From Candidatus Dietzia intestinipullorum (GTDB lineage: Bacteria; Actinomycetota; Actinomycetes; Mycobacteriales; Mycobacteriaceae): a DNA stretch of 57,879 bases. The position numbers and the translations under genes are program-made. The DNA lies in NCBI GenBank assembly GCA_019119635.1, contig DWWP01000028.1, positions 1 through 57,879 on the forward strand, written 5' to 3'. Below the pieces are notes generated by a model. That model was not told the origin of the DNA, did not search any database, and saw only the letters and a list, made by a program, of their open reading frames with translations. Shown here in pieces: positions 1 through 9,400 of the stretch. The stretch's first letter is position 1; the number at the start of each line of letters is the position of its first letter.

Positions 1-1143
1 TGGACAGTAGAAGTCTCCCCACGCCAGCACCGGCCCTGGCAGCATCGGCGCCTTCTGGTCGCGGATCTCCTCTGTTGGCCACACAGACGGGAGAATGAAG
101 GTGGTGCGGGCTCCCGCTTGTCTTCCTGACTTCGGGTAGCGATGGATGCGATCGATTCGGCGGCTCATCAGGAAGTTCGCCAACTCCGGCTTGGCGCGAT
201 AGCCCATATCGACTCCCAGCAGGCGGTTCCTCTGGCGAGATCTGGGTTTCGGTGTCTGTGGCCAGCCGTCGATTCGCTCGAGACATCGCATCAGTGCCGC
301 CGCATCCCCTGCGGTGGGTCCGCCGATCTCCACGGCCAGGATGGTGCGGGGCACAGCCCCTGGTTCGCGAATGGGCCCAACAGCCATGACAGCGGTCACG
401 CCAATGCCGAAGGCAACCTTGCGGGTTCGCTTGCCCGAGTCGCCATCAGAGCGGACATCGTTATTGTCCTGACGAACGTAGAAGCGTGCGCGTGAGACCG
501 CTGACTTAATTTTGTCGGGTTTGGATCCCATGCCTTCGCCTACGGCGGCCAGGTCGAGGATCGTCTCGTCGGCGACCATGTCCCCGCGCCACTTCGCCAG
601 TCCAGTCCAGTCGATTGATGCTGCGATCAGGCAGTTGACGATCTCAGCGGCGCGGAGATTACGTCTGTCCGCCAGCGCACGATCTTCGTCGGTTCGGCTT
701 GCGATGGCGGTGGCGAACTCGCCGTTGGTCATGGTTCGTGCTGGCAGATCCGAGAACGCGTCGAGACAGACCATTTGCGCATGAAGCCAGACCCGAAACC
801 TGGCTTCCTCGCGCTTCTTCGGATCGTCATCGAACGCCGCGCGCGCCTCGCTGTTGATCGTCATCCCTACCCAGTCCAACTGGTGGTCGGTCAGGGAGTA
901 GATCGTTCGGAGGATCTCCCGCACGGTCGTGGTTACCCCAATCTCTGGAATCAGGACCATGGCGACCAGAACCGCCTGGAGGGTGAACTGAGGGTGGCGG
1001 TGTGCCGGTCGTTGTGCGATCCCGTCCTCTCGTTGCCAGGCGGTGATCATCTCCACTGCGTGAGACCGAGATACCAGATCTACTGCAGCTTTGACCTGCC
1101 GGTTGCGATAGCGTCCGCCGTCAGTGTCCATGATCGTGTTCAT
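1..1143 (-). CDS. DDE-transposase-like protein, C-terminus cut by window edge
   Basis: The minus frame from the ATG at 1143 to base 1 is open for 381 codons with no stop, so the gene continues beyond the window. The translation has an N-terminal region with the TTVREIL and LDWVGM stretches, a possible first catalytic Asp in VADETILDL (about residue 190), and a LLGVDMGYRAKPEL stretch (about residue 315) resembling the second-Asp DxGY motif of IS4-like DDE transposases. The third acidic residue is not identified. Its ATG overlaps the stop of the upstream recombinase gene by ATGA, so the two are probably translationally coupled. Family assignment rests on motif resemblance only; it could be another RNase-H-like nuclease. 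Confidence 0.6.
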   Translation of the reverse strand, partial: MNTIMDTDGGRYRNRQVKAAVDLVSRSHAVEMITAWQREDGIAQRPAHRHPQFTLQAVLVAMVLIPEIGVTTTVREILRTIYSLTDHQLDWVGMTINSEARAAFDDDPKKREEARFRVWLHAQMVCLDAFSDLPARTMTNGEFATAIASRTDEDRALADRRNLRAAEIVNCLIAASIDWTGLAKWRGDMVADETILDLAAVGEGMGSKPDKIKSAVSRARFYVRQDNNDVRSDGDSGKRTRKVAFGIGVTAVMAVGPIREPGAVPRTILAVEIGGPTAGDAAALMRCLERIDGWPQTPKPRSRQRNRLLGVDMGYRAKPELANFLMSRRIDRIHRYPKSGRQAGARTTFILPSVWPTEEIRDQKAPMLPGPVLAWGDFYCP

Positions 1144-2225
1144 TTGAGGTCCCCTTGCTTGGAATAATCGATCAGTCGGAGGGTGTCTTGGATGCTGTAG
1201 GCGCGGAGCGAGCGTTCGACGTCGATGAACACCTCGGTGTTCCACGTGTCGGCCATGCGTAGAGACACCGCGAGGGGAAGAGCGAGTTCTGCCAAACGCA
1301 CCAGCCAGAGGTAGCGAAGTGCGCGAACCGAAAATCGAATGTTGACGCCACGCCTCCGCATATGCTCCTGAGCTCGGTTCAAGGCATTCTTGTCGGCGCG
1401 CCCGATCAGTAAGTCGCTTCCTACGGCCTGGGCGCGCGTGAATAGATACTCGGCGGCATCGATGTCCAACGCCGGGACGATCCGCTGCCGACCCTCACGA
1501 TTGACCAGCCGCACGACGATGCGCTCTTCGCCGTCAACAGTCTCGCTGTAGACGTCATGCCCTCGCAGCGCTCGCAGTTCGCTTTCTCGACCGCCGACAG
1601 CGAGACCGAAGGCGATGCACAGTTGTGCCTTGTTCCTGATCCCCTCTGGTGCCACAGACAGGACGTGTCGTGCCGCCGCAAGGTCTCCTTCCGCCAGAGG
1701 GGAAAACCGTGGTTGTCGTGGCACCGGGCCGGGCCCGCGAGGCGGTCCGAACTCGAGAGGGTGCAGGTGCCGCGCGGCTTCAACGAGGCGACCGCGACGA
1801 CTGCGAATGCTCCCAGCAGGGCTGCCGGCCGCAATCTCACGTGCGGCCCAGCGATCGATCTCCGCAGCGCGCAACGCGGCCCCAGGGTCCAGATACCCGC
1901 GCCCATCGGCCCACGAGGCCAGATACCGAGCCAACTCGCCCAACGCCGTCACGTCATTGCGGTCCATCAACGGCGGCGGCGCCGCCAACCGTAGTCGCAG
2001 TGCGTGCTTGTGCGCCTCCACCGCCCACGGCCCCTCCACCTTCACCGCGGCCTGAGAAAGTCGCGTTCGTCTATCCGGGGTCGCGTGTGGTGAATCGGCG
2101 GCATCGAGACGCTCCGCGACAGGAGACCCTGTCGCGCACGCCGGCACCCCAGTCGTGGGTTGTCGAGGCCACCTACCCATGCCACCCGCCCCCTTGGGCA
2201 GCGGCGACACGCCGAGAGGGAACAT
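1140..2225 (-). CDS. tyrosine recombinase-fold protein with degenerate active site
   Basis: This 361-residue protein has the layout of a tyrosine recombinase: a SAM-like helical domain around residues 88-160, then a catalytic-type domain. The box I arginine is seen in GGRESELRAL (R213) and a strand pair around GRQRIVPALD. In box II the usual HxLR reads RALR (residues 301-304), so the histidine is lost, and the expected nucleophile region reads TEVFIDV with Phe instead of Tyr. It may bind DNA without cutting, or use an unrecognised tyrosine. The first 85 residues are weak and the true start may be internal. It overlaps the downstream transposase-like gene by 4 bases. Confidence 0.6.
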   Translation of the reverse strand: MFPLGVSPLPKGAGGMGRWPRQPTTGVPACATGSPVAERLDAADSPHATPDRRTRLSQAAVKVEGPWAVEAHKHALRLRLAAPPPLMDRNDVTALGELARYLASWADGRGYLDPGAALRAAEIDRWAAREIAAGSPAGSIRSRRGRLVEAARHLHPLEFGPPRGPGPVPRQPRFSPLAEGDLAAARHVLSVAPEGIRNKAQLCIAFGLAVGGRESELRALRGHDVYSETVDGEERIVVRLVNREGRQRIVPALDIDAAEYLFTRAQAVGSDLLIGRADKNALNRAQEHMRRRGVNIRFSVRALRYLWLVRLAELALPLAVSLRMADTWNTEVFIDVERSLRAYSIQDTLRLIDYSKQGDLK

Positions 2226-2645
2226 TGACGGCGAGAATTGGGTACGCCAACATAGGCATAGCTCCTCCTAATGGAGTCGTGAACTGAAAGCGGTGCACTC
2301 GCATCGCATCCGGAGGCCGGGAGTTGCACCTCCCGGCTTCTGCGATTTACGAGCGCCCGTATTGCCCTACGGGCCGCTCGGGGTACCACGCGCCCCGTCG
2401 CTCTCGCGTGCTATCTCCTGATGCCCGTCCTCCCCGGCGTCAACGCACCGTGTCGTAGATCACTGATAGACCGACCGTAGAACTGACTCTTCCCAGCGTC
2501 AGATCGACACGCAGGAGTGACCTGAAATAATGATCAACACGAACAGCAACCATCGAACATCCGCTGCACCTAGCAGGTATCCTGGCCTCATCGGAGCTTC
2601 GAAACTGTCAATGCTGAGCTAGATCTCAGTCACGCAAGGATCACC
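2226..2645. other. non-coding gap with one hairpin
   Basis: I see no convincing gene here. A perfect 8-bp inverted repeat, GCCGGGAG at 2316-2323 and CTCCCGGC at 2330-2337 with a 6-base loop, could end transcription, although no T-run follows on either strand. The region upstream of 2646 is less GC-rich than its surroundings and probably holds the promoter of the next gene. Confidence 0.4.
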
Positions 2646-2972
2646 ATGCCTGCCATTCAGCCGGCGCGCGGCGACTCTGTCGCTGACCTACGGGCCAGTC
2701 GCGCCAAGTACCCGACCGCCACCCCGTGCCGCAACCCCACGTGCACTTCCCTCGTCGCCTACGACGAAACGTCCCGAGGTGCACCGGCCAGGTTCTGCTC
2801 CGACCGCTGCCGGACAGAGTTCAACCGCACCAAGCGTGCCCTCAAGTCAGACCTCAGCCAAGTGGACGCTCACCTCAGCGGACAGCCTCCACAGGGGAAG
2901 ATCGCGCGAGAACTCAAGGGGCAGTCCACGCACCTCAGGTGGTTGCTGGACTGGTACGGCGGCGACAGCTGA
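2646..2972 (+). CDS. small zinc-finger-like protein
   Basis: This 108-residue protein has two cysteine pairs typical of a small zinc-binding fold: CRNPTC (residues 28-33) and FCSDRCRTEF (residues 50-59). The C-terminal half is basic and then helical, ending LRWLLDWYGG. An AAGGA ribosome site lies 6 bases before the ATG. The family is unnamed to me; proteins with an FCSxRCR motif occur widely in actinobacterial accessory DNA. A DNA- or RNA-binding role is an inference from the cysteines and charge. Confidence 0.6.
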   Translation: MPAIQPARGDSVADLRASRAKYPTATPCRNPTCTSLVAYDETSRGAPARFCSDRCRTEFNRTKRALKSDLSQVDAHLSGQPPQGKIARELKGQSTHLRWLLDWYGGDS

Positions 2973-3087
2973 CGCACCACACAACGACTGGAATCCGTGG
3001 AACGGACACGGCTCACACTAACCGCGCAACAACTGCGGCAAGTCTGGTTCCATCGACATGACGAGAGACATCGTGGAGGAGGGATCG

Positions 3088-4242
3088 ATGATGAGGGTTC
3101 AGCCAACCAGCGATCCACTCGGCGCAGCCGCCAACGTCACAATTCCTCTACCGGAACCCGAAAGTGATCACTTCGCACCGTGCGACGAACTCACCGCGCT
3201 GCACCAAGTGGGCCTGGGTTTCGCCTCGGCGGTGTTCATCGACGAGCCCACTAGTGACATACGCCGGTGGCCGAGCGCCGATGCTGCGTTCCTTCAGGCG
3301 ATCGTCGACAGTGATCCGGAGTCGATACTGACGCCCCTGGTGTGGGCGAGAATCCGCACGGCACCCCGATACCCGTCGGTCCGTCAGGTGAACGACGAGT
3401 GGCTTCCCGCTCTGACTGAGCGGCAGGTTCCGCGCGACCCAGAATGGCCAGCTGATTTCAGCGGCGTCCCCACCGGGTCGCTAACGACCTCGCTGGAAGA
3501 ACACCCCGGGTCGCGACTTGTGCTGCACATCCCGCCGGGTGATGGTTGGCATCGCGTCGCCTGGGTCCAGCAGGATGTCGAGGGGATCAGCATGTGGTCC
3601 CTGATGTGCGAATGCTCTCTACAACACGTGGTCACCTCTGGAGGCGGGATCAGGAGTTTTTCCGGCCCTTCCGATTGTGCGTACCGCCCAGTGGCGGCCT
3701 ATCTTCGGGCCCTGTCCTTTCAGGGGCGCTTTCCCGAGGCCACGCCTCACACGCTGCGGGAGATGGTTGATGTAGCCCTGGCCGGCACTTGGCTCGGGCA
3801 ACGCAATGGTGATCAACTGTGGGGATCACACCTCTACCTGCAAACGGTGTCGGCGGTGCTCGATGTGCCGATGCCGTGGGAACTGGCTTCCGAAGCCGTC
3901 GAAGCAGGGCTGGTCAGTCTTGATGGTGCCGTCGTCGGCCCGCCACGCCCTGCCCGGACTGCCCCGCCCGGGCCGGTCATGAACTGGGATAGCACCGACG
4001 AAACCGACGGTGATTGGGTCGTGTGGTGGGCCCGCCTTAACGGCCGCTACCAGGTCGAAGTCACCCGCGACCCCAAGGACACCAGCCACGCGACCCTGAC
4101 CATCTACGACCACACCAACAACGACACTATGGTCCACAACGAACACGTCGGACTCGCGTACGGCGCCGTATTCGGCCCCGACGCCAGCGACGTGGGCACG
4201 TGGCAAGAGCGTGCAGCGCAAATCGTCGAAGAACCCCACTGA
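3088..4242 (+). CDS. hypothetical protein, about 384 residues
   Basis: I do not recognise this protein. I chose the ATG at 3088 because GGAGGAGGG sits about 5 bases before it; an upstream ATG at 3058 has no such site. The protein is acidic, has no signal peptide or membrane segment, and carries a Trp-rich C-terminal domain (GDWVVWWARLNGRYQVEV) that reads as a beta-rich module, similar in feel to phage or island proteins. It follows the zinc-finger gene on the same strand and precedes a second tiny zinc-binding gene. Confidence 0.6.
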   Translation: MMRVQPTSDPLGAAANVTIPLPEPESDHFAPCDELTALHQVGLGFASAVFIDEPTSDIRRWPSADAAFLQAIVDSDPESILTPLVWARIRTAPRYPSVRQVNDEWLPALTERQVPRDPEWPADFSGVPTGSLTTSLEEHPGSRLVLHIPPGDGWHRVAWVQQDVEGISMWSLMCECSLQHVVTSGGGIRSFSGPSDCAYRPVAAYLRALSFQGRFPEATPHTLREMVDVALAGTWLGQRNGDQLWGSHLYLQTVSAVLDVPMPWELASEAVEAGLVSLDGAVVGPPRPARTAPPGPVMNWDSTDETDGDWVVWWARLNGRYQVEVTRDPKDTSHATLTIYDHTNNDTMVHNEHVGLAYGAVFGPDASDVGTWQERAAQIVEEPH

Positions 4243-4498
4243 GTGCCGTGCCTGTAACGCTGATATAGCCGATGCGGTGCCCTTCCTCGTACCGATCGAA
4301 CCGTCGCAGGACGAGCGCGCCCCGCTTCCCCACCCTCATCAGCCGCCGGGCGGGCGTCCTGGGTCGAGCGCGCCGAGTAGAACCGTCGCTCGCGTCAATC
4401 GAGGCGCTCGCATCATAGCTGGGCGTGACGCCGCGACTGGTGCTGGACGAGGCGACGGTCACCGCCAACTGACCGGCGCTCCGCCGTATTCTTGAGAC

Positions 4499-4672
4499 GT
4501 GTTCTATCCACTCTCTTCCGGCGACGAGTCCTACCGCACCTGCTCTGAGTGCGGGCGCGACTGTGAGCCCGACCCGAGCGCCGGAAGCGATGTCCTCGGT
4601 GCACGGATCGCCTTCGTCTGCCCCGACCACGGCCTACACGGCATCATCGACCCGTTCGAGGACACGCGGTGA
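4499..4672 (+). CDS. 57-residue Cys-rich protein
   Basis: A GTG-started frame of 57 codons reads FYPLSSGDESYRTCSECGRD and ends DPFEDTR before TGA. It has CSECGRDC near the N-terminus and FVCPDHG near residue 43, giving a plausible Cys3-Cys/His zinc site. The frame shows normal high-GC third positions. Short proteins of this YxxDESYxTC type are common in actinobacterial accessory regions. No clear ribosome site precedes the GTG, so the start is less certain than the frame. Confidence 0.55.
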   Translation: MFYPLSSGDESYRTCSECGRDCEPDPSAGSDVLGARIAFVCPDHGLHGIIDPFEDTR

Positions 4673-4776
4673 CGCCGGGGTTAGAACAAGTGCGAGCCGT
4701 GACGCGGCGCACCATCGAAACCGGGCATAATATGCGGGACGAGCGCGTTAGACTGTAACGAGATCGGTGACATCAC

Positions 4777-5079
4777 TTGGACGTGCGATACAAGGACAAC
4801 AAGCTAGAGAAGCTGTGCACCAACCAGCGTGAGATGCAGCGGAAGCGCCCCGACATACAGAAAAAGCTGAGACTGAGGATCAACGCGCTCCGTGCCGCCG
4901 AGACACTTGGCGACCTTGTCGAGGACGACCCTGGAGGAGCGTGGCATGACCTCAAGGGCAAACGCTCTGGGACCTGGGCCGGCGAGCTAAGCGGCAACTG
5001 GCGGCTCCTCGTGGAGCCGATGCCGAACGCTCTGAGCGCAGTCGACGCGACCGTCGTCGACTTCGAGGACTACCATTGA
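4777..5079 (+). CDS. higB: HigB/RelE-like toxin
   Basis: This 100-residue basic protein starts at TTG and has the compact RelE/HigB fold signature: two N-terminal helices rich in Lys/Arg (KLEKLCTNQREMQRKRP), then the strand pattern WHDLKGKRSGTWAGELSGNW leading to RLLVEP. Family members are ribosome-dependent mRNA endonucleases that stop translation. The gene lies 13 bases before the HTH antitoxin gene, in the toxin-first order typical of HigBA. The weak TTG start may keep toxin dose low; that is inference. Confidence 0.8.
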   Translation: MDVRYKDNKLEKLCTNQREMQRKRPDIQKKLRLRINALRAAETLGDLVEDDPGGAWHDLKGKRSGTWAGELSGNWRLLVEPMPNALSAVDATVVDFEDYH

Positions 5080-5092
5080 GGAAGGAGAGACC

Positions 5093-6190
5093 ATGACCGC
5101 CACCAACTACGCCGTCGCTCCCGGGGAGTACCTGGAGGAGTGGATCGACGGTCATGGCCTGTCCCAGCAGCGGGTGGCCGAGCAGCTCGGAAGCAGCCGC
5201 AAGCAGGTCAACGAAATCGTCAACGGGCGCGCCCCGATCACGAGCGACACGGCCATGCGCCTCGAGCGCGTCACCGGGATCCCCGCGAAGGCGTGGCTGA
5301 AGTACGAGGCGCTGTACCGGGCCGATCTGGCGCGCATCTCCGACGAGGAGGAGCTCGCCGACCACGCCGACGAGATCGCTCCCTCAGCGATCACCTACCT
5401 GCGCAGCATCGGCGCGACGACGGCCACCAAGCGGTCGCCGGGCAGGCTCGTTTCCGACTTCCTCTCGTTCCACCGCTGCGGGACCTGGGAGGCGTATGTC
5501 CACCTGCACGAGGAGGCATCCAAGGGCGACTACGCGCTGGCCGCGCTGAAGGACTCGGGCACGACGCTCGACCGGACGCTCCTGACCACGTGGCTGCGGG
5601 CCGCCGAGCTGGCGGAGCCCTTCGAGCGCGGCCGCGGCTACGACTACGACCCCGAGCGGCTCCGCGCAGCCCTGCCCGGGCTCCGTGCCCGCGCCGCGAC
5701 GCCCGACTCCACGATGCTGCGAGACATCGCGAATATGCTGGCCGACGTCGGCGTCGTCTTTATGGTGGTCGAGCCGCCGAAGAAGCTCCCGCTGCTGGGC
5801 ATGACGCGCTGGATCGATAAGCGCGTGCCCGTGATCCAGCAGACCGGCCGCTGGGGCAAGGACGGGTTCGTGATCTGGACGCTCTTCCACGAGCTCGGCC
5901 ATGTCCTAGGCGACCCCCGGGGCGAGATGCACGTGGAGTACACCACGGAGAAGAAGCGCAACTCCGCAGCCGAGAAGGGCGCGAACAAGTTCGCGCTCGA
6001 CACGCTGTTCGGCGACGCCGGGGTCACGCCGTTCCGCGGCCTGACCTACGACCGCGAGATCGCCGCGAAGGCGCGCGAGATCGGCATCGCGCCGGGTCTC
6101 GCGGTCCACCAGATGCACCGGCGCAGGATGCTCGACTACCGCTTCGGCAACCGGCTCTACGTGGACCTCGCGGGGACGTTCACCGAATAG
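5093..6190 (+). CDS. higA: HigA-like antitoxin with ImmA/IrrE metallopeptidase domain
   Basis: The 365-residue protein has an N-terminal XRE helix-turn-helix (residues 11-66, LSQQRVAEQLGSSRKQVNEI) that would bind the operon promoter. The long C-terminal region contains a zinc-peptidase motif HELGH at residues 266-270, as in ImmA/IrrE proteins. A strong ribosome site, AGGAAGGAGA, precedes the ATG. Classic HigA is about 100 residues, so this is the long form with a fused peptidase. Family knowledge suggests antitoxin plus autoregulator; the peptidase could cleave a partner or itself, which is unproven. Confidence 0.8.
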   Translation: MTATNYAVAPGEYLEEWIDGHGLSQQRVAEQLGSSRKQVNEIVNGRAPITSDTAMRLERVTGIPAKAWLKYEALYRADLARISDEEELADHADEIAPSAITYLRSIGATTATKRSPGRLVSDFLSFHRCGTWEAYVHLHEEASKGDYALAALKDSGTTLDRTLLTTWLRAAELAEPFERGRGYDYDPERLRAALPGLRARAATPDSTMLRDIANMLADVGVVFMVVEPPKKLPLLGMTRWIDKRVPVIQQTGRWGKDGFVIWTLFHELGHVLGDPRGEMHVEYTTEKKRNSAAEKGANKFALDTLFGDAGVTPFRGLTYDREIAAKAREIGIAPGLAVHQMHRRRMLDYRFGNRLYVDLAGTFTE

Positions 6191-6200
6191 GGCCGCACCG

Positions 6201-6410
6201 TCAGTCCTGACCCTTCAGCTCGAGCCTCAGGCCCAGTACCTGCGCGATCTTGGCGATGGTCGCGGTAGTGACGTCGTTGTTGCCCTCGATCCTCGCGATG
6301 GTCGGGCGTGACAGGCCGGACTTCTCCCCGAGCTCCGCCTGCGACCACCCCTTTTTCTTGCGGGCCTCGCGGATGACGTCGCCGAAGCCGGCCGTTTCCG
6401 GCTCATCCAT
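6201..6410 (-). CDS. small XRE-family regulator at the 3' end of the hsd operon
   Basis: A 69-residue protein that is almost only a helix-turn-helix: KKGWSQAELGEKSGLSRPTI followed by ARIEGNNDVTTATIAKIAQV. I chose the ATG at 6410, which shares one base with the hsdR stop (TGATG); a GTG at 6413 is the alternative. The overlap makes it the last gene of the hsdM-hsdS-hsdR operon. It resembles the controller proteins of restriction systems or a HigA-type antitoxin without a visible toxin. It converges on the end of the antitoxin gene at 6190. Confidence 0.75.
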   Translation of the reverse strand: MDEPETAGFGDVIREARKKKGWSQAELGEKSGLSRPTIARIEGNNDVTTATIAKIAQVLGLRLELKGQD

Positions 6411-9400
6411 CACTCCGACGCCCCTGCCTCGGGCGGCGGATCGGGTTCCCCATGAACCTCTGCGTGGAGGGCATCCGCCGCGATGTCTGCGATCTGCTCG
6501 ACGAACGCCGGATCAGTCATGTACGACTGGATCTCCTTCGACTCCTGGAACGTCTTGAACACCGCCAGGCCGACCGCGTTGCTGAATCCGTCGGACGCCT
6601 TCAGCTGCGCGACGGTGTTGTTCTTCGCCATCGCCACGGCCTCTTCGTTCGCGTCGAGGAACCCCCAGAACGTCGTGATGAAACCCGCGACGCTCTCCGG
6701 CCGGACGTCGACGCCCTTGGCCTGGAACATCTCGTTCACCTTGTCGATGGCCTCGTCCAGCGGACCGCGCGGCGGAGTGCTGGACGACTTGTGCTCGCCG
6801 TCGAACCCGGGGAGCTTGATCCCCTCGCCGGTGCCCTCGCTCAGGGAGTGGTCGTCCTCGATCGAGGACGGCACCAGCTTCACGCCCGTGAGCTGCACGC
6901 CCTCGAGATAGCTGTCGTCGTAGTCGTTCCCGTCGGTGTGGAGGTTGCGTGCCAGGAGCGTCGCGAGGATCGCACGGCGGTGCAGCTCGGGGTCCTGGTA
7001 GTCGACGATCTGGCTGAGGAACTGCCAGGCGTTGCGATAGGCGAGGACATCGGCGCGGAAGCTCTCCAGAGCTTCCTTCTGGTCCTTGTCCTTGGACAGC
7101 GTCGCCTGTCGCCGTTGACCAACCCACCGGCTCTTGATCGGCGACAGCGCCTGGGCGATCGCCTCACCGCCGGCTTCAGCGAGGAAGGCGTCGGCTACGG
7201 CCTCCATCTCCTCGCGCGTGTAGAAGTCCGCGGTGTCCAGACGCTCTCCGATCGTATACAGCGCGTTGGGGTCGACGTCGCCTTCGACGTGGGCATCGGA
7301 GTAGTAGAGCTTGAAGTCGTCCTGGACGCTCGCTGGCGTGTTCCGGAAGTCGACGACCATCGGGGCGGTCTTCGCCGGATAGATGCGGTTCAACCTCGAC
7401 AGCGTCTGGACGGTCGCGACCCCCGAGAGCTTCTTGTCGACGTACATCGCGACGAGGCGCGGCTCGTCGAAGCCGGTCTGGAACTTGTTGGCGACGATGA
7501 GCACCCGGAAGATGCCCTCCTCTCGGAAGGCCTTGGCGACATCACTCCTGTCGTTCTCGGAGACCTCCGTGACGCTCTCGCCGGACTCGTCGGTGAGCGA
7601 GCCGGAGAACGCGACCAGCGTGCTCATGTCGGTGTAGCCCTGGTCCTCGATGTAGGCGTTCATCTTCCGCGACCAGCTCAGCGCCTCGATCCGCGAGCTC
7701 GTGACGACCATGGCCCGCGCCTCGCCGCCGAGCATGTCCATGACGTTGCGGCGGAAGTGCTCGACGACGACCCGCACCTTCTGCGCGATGGACGTCGGAT
7801 GGAGCTGGGCGTACCGGACGATGTTGCTCACGGCCTCGCCGGTGTTGACCTGGATCTCGGTCTCGTCGTCCTCGAGCGTGTTCTTCACTCGGAGGAACAT
7901 GTCGTAGGTCGAGTAGTTGGAGAGCACGTCGAGGATGAAGCCCTCCTCGATCGCCTGCGCCATCGTGTACGTGTCGAACGCTTCCCACCGGCCGTCGCGC
8001 TCGGTCCCGAACAGGCGCAGCGTCTTCGCCTTCGGAGTGGCCGTGAGGGCGACGAACGTGATGTTGCTCGACGCGGCGATGGCGGAGTCCTTCGCCTGCA
8101 GCAGATCGTCTGTCGTCGGCTCCTCGCCCTCGAGGTCGACGTCAAGATCCGCGAGCAGCTCCTTGAGCACGCGCGCCGACGATCCGGACTGCGACGAGTG
8201 CGCCTCGTCGGCGACGACCGCCCAGCGCCTGCCCCGAAGCTCCTCGGTGTCCTCGATGAGCTTCATGACCTCGGGGAACGTCTGCAGGGTGCAGGTGATG
8301 ATGTGGTCGCCCTCGAGGAGCGCCCTCCTCAGTTGCGGCGACTTCGCGCCGGACTTCTCGCCGACGGCGACGACGAGTCCCTTGCTCGACTGGACGAGGT
8401 TCATGTCGTCGCGGATGTTCTCGTCAAGGACGGTGCGGTCTGTGACGACGATGACGGAGTCGAACGTCGATTTCGAGTCGGCGTTCATGTGGCGGATGAG
8501 ACGGTGACTGAGCCACGCGATCGTCTTCGTCTTGCCCGAGCCGGCCGAGTGCCAGATCAGGTAGCGCTTGCCCGTGCCGTTCGCCTCGATGTCGGCCACG
8601 ACGCGCTCTACGGCGCGGAGCTGGTGGAATCGGGGGAAGATCAGGCGACCGTCCTTGCTTCCCGACTTGCCCGGCTCGAACAGCGCGAAGTCCTTGAGGA
8701 TGCGCATGAAGGTCGGCCGGGCGAGGATCTCTCGCCACAGGTAGTTCGTCGACGAGCCGCTGCTCGACGGCAGGTTGCCCTCGTGGCCGTCGTTGCCCTG
8801 GTTAAAAGGTAGGAAGACGGTGTCCTCGCCCTGCAGCTTCGTCGCCATGTAGACGAGGTCGTTGGACACGGCGAAGTGGACCAGCGCTCGGCCAGGCGCG
8901 AGCAGCGGCCTGGTCTTCCCGGGCCGGCGGTCCTCCTTGTATTGCCGGATCGCATGGTTGACCGTCTGCGTGTTGTCGGTCTTCAGCTCGAGCGTGACGA
9001 CCGGGAGGCCGTTGGCCAGGAGCACGACGTCGATACTCTCGTTCGTCTTCGTGTCGAAGCGCACCTGGCGTAGGACGCGCAGACGGACCGAGTCGGCGGC
9101 CTCGACGACCTCAGTCAGGTTCGGATTTGCCGGCGGGAACGCCATCATCGGGCCGAACTTCGCCGTGGGACGGCCGATCTGGGCGTAGGAGAAGCCCTTG
9201 CGCAGGACGCCGAGCAGACCGCCGACCGGGTGCCCGGTCGTCGGGTCCATCCGCGTCGCCTTGGCGAGCTCCCGGGTGACGTGCTCGAGGAGCTTCCGCT
9301 CGGCGTCGTCCTTCTGCTCGCCAACCAAGTCTTCGGGGACGGCCTTCTCGTACTCGTCCGGGTGCTGTGTGGCCAGCCAGTACAGCGCGTCGGCTTGCAC

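Noticed and set aside
2042-2389. A 115-codon minus-strand frame before the recombinase
   Set aside because: It overlaps the recombinase in another frame, contains the hairpin at 2316-2337, and has no recognisable motif.
6452-8812. A long plus-strand open frame opposite hsdR
   Set aside because: It is rich in Arg, Val, Leu and Asp without domain pattern and exactly mirrors the hsdR codons, as expected for antisense frames in high-GC DNA.
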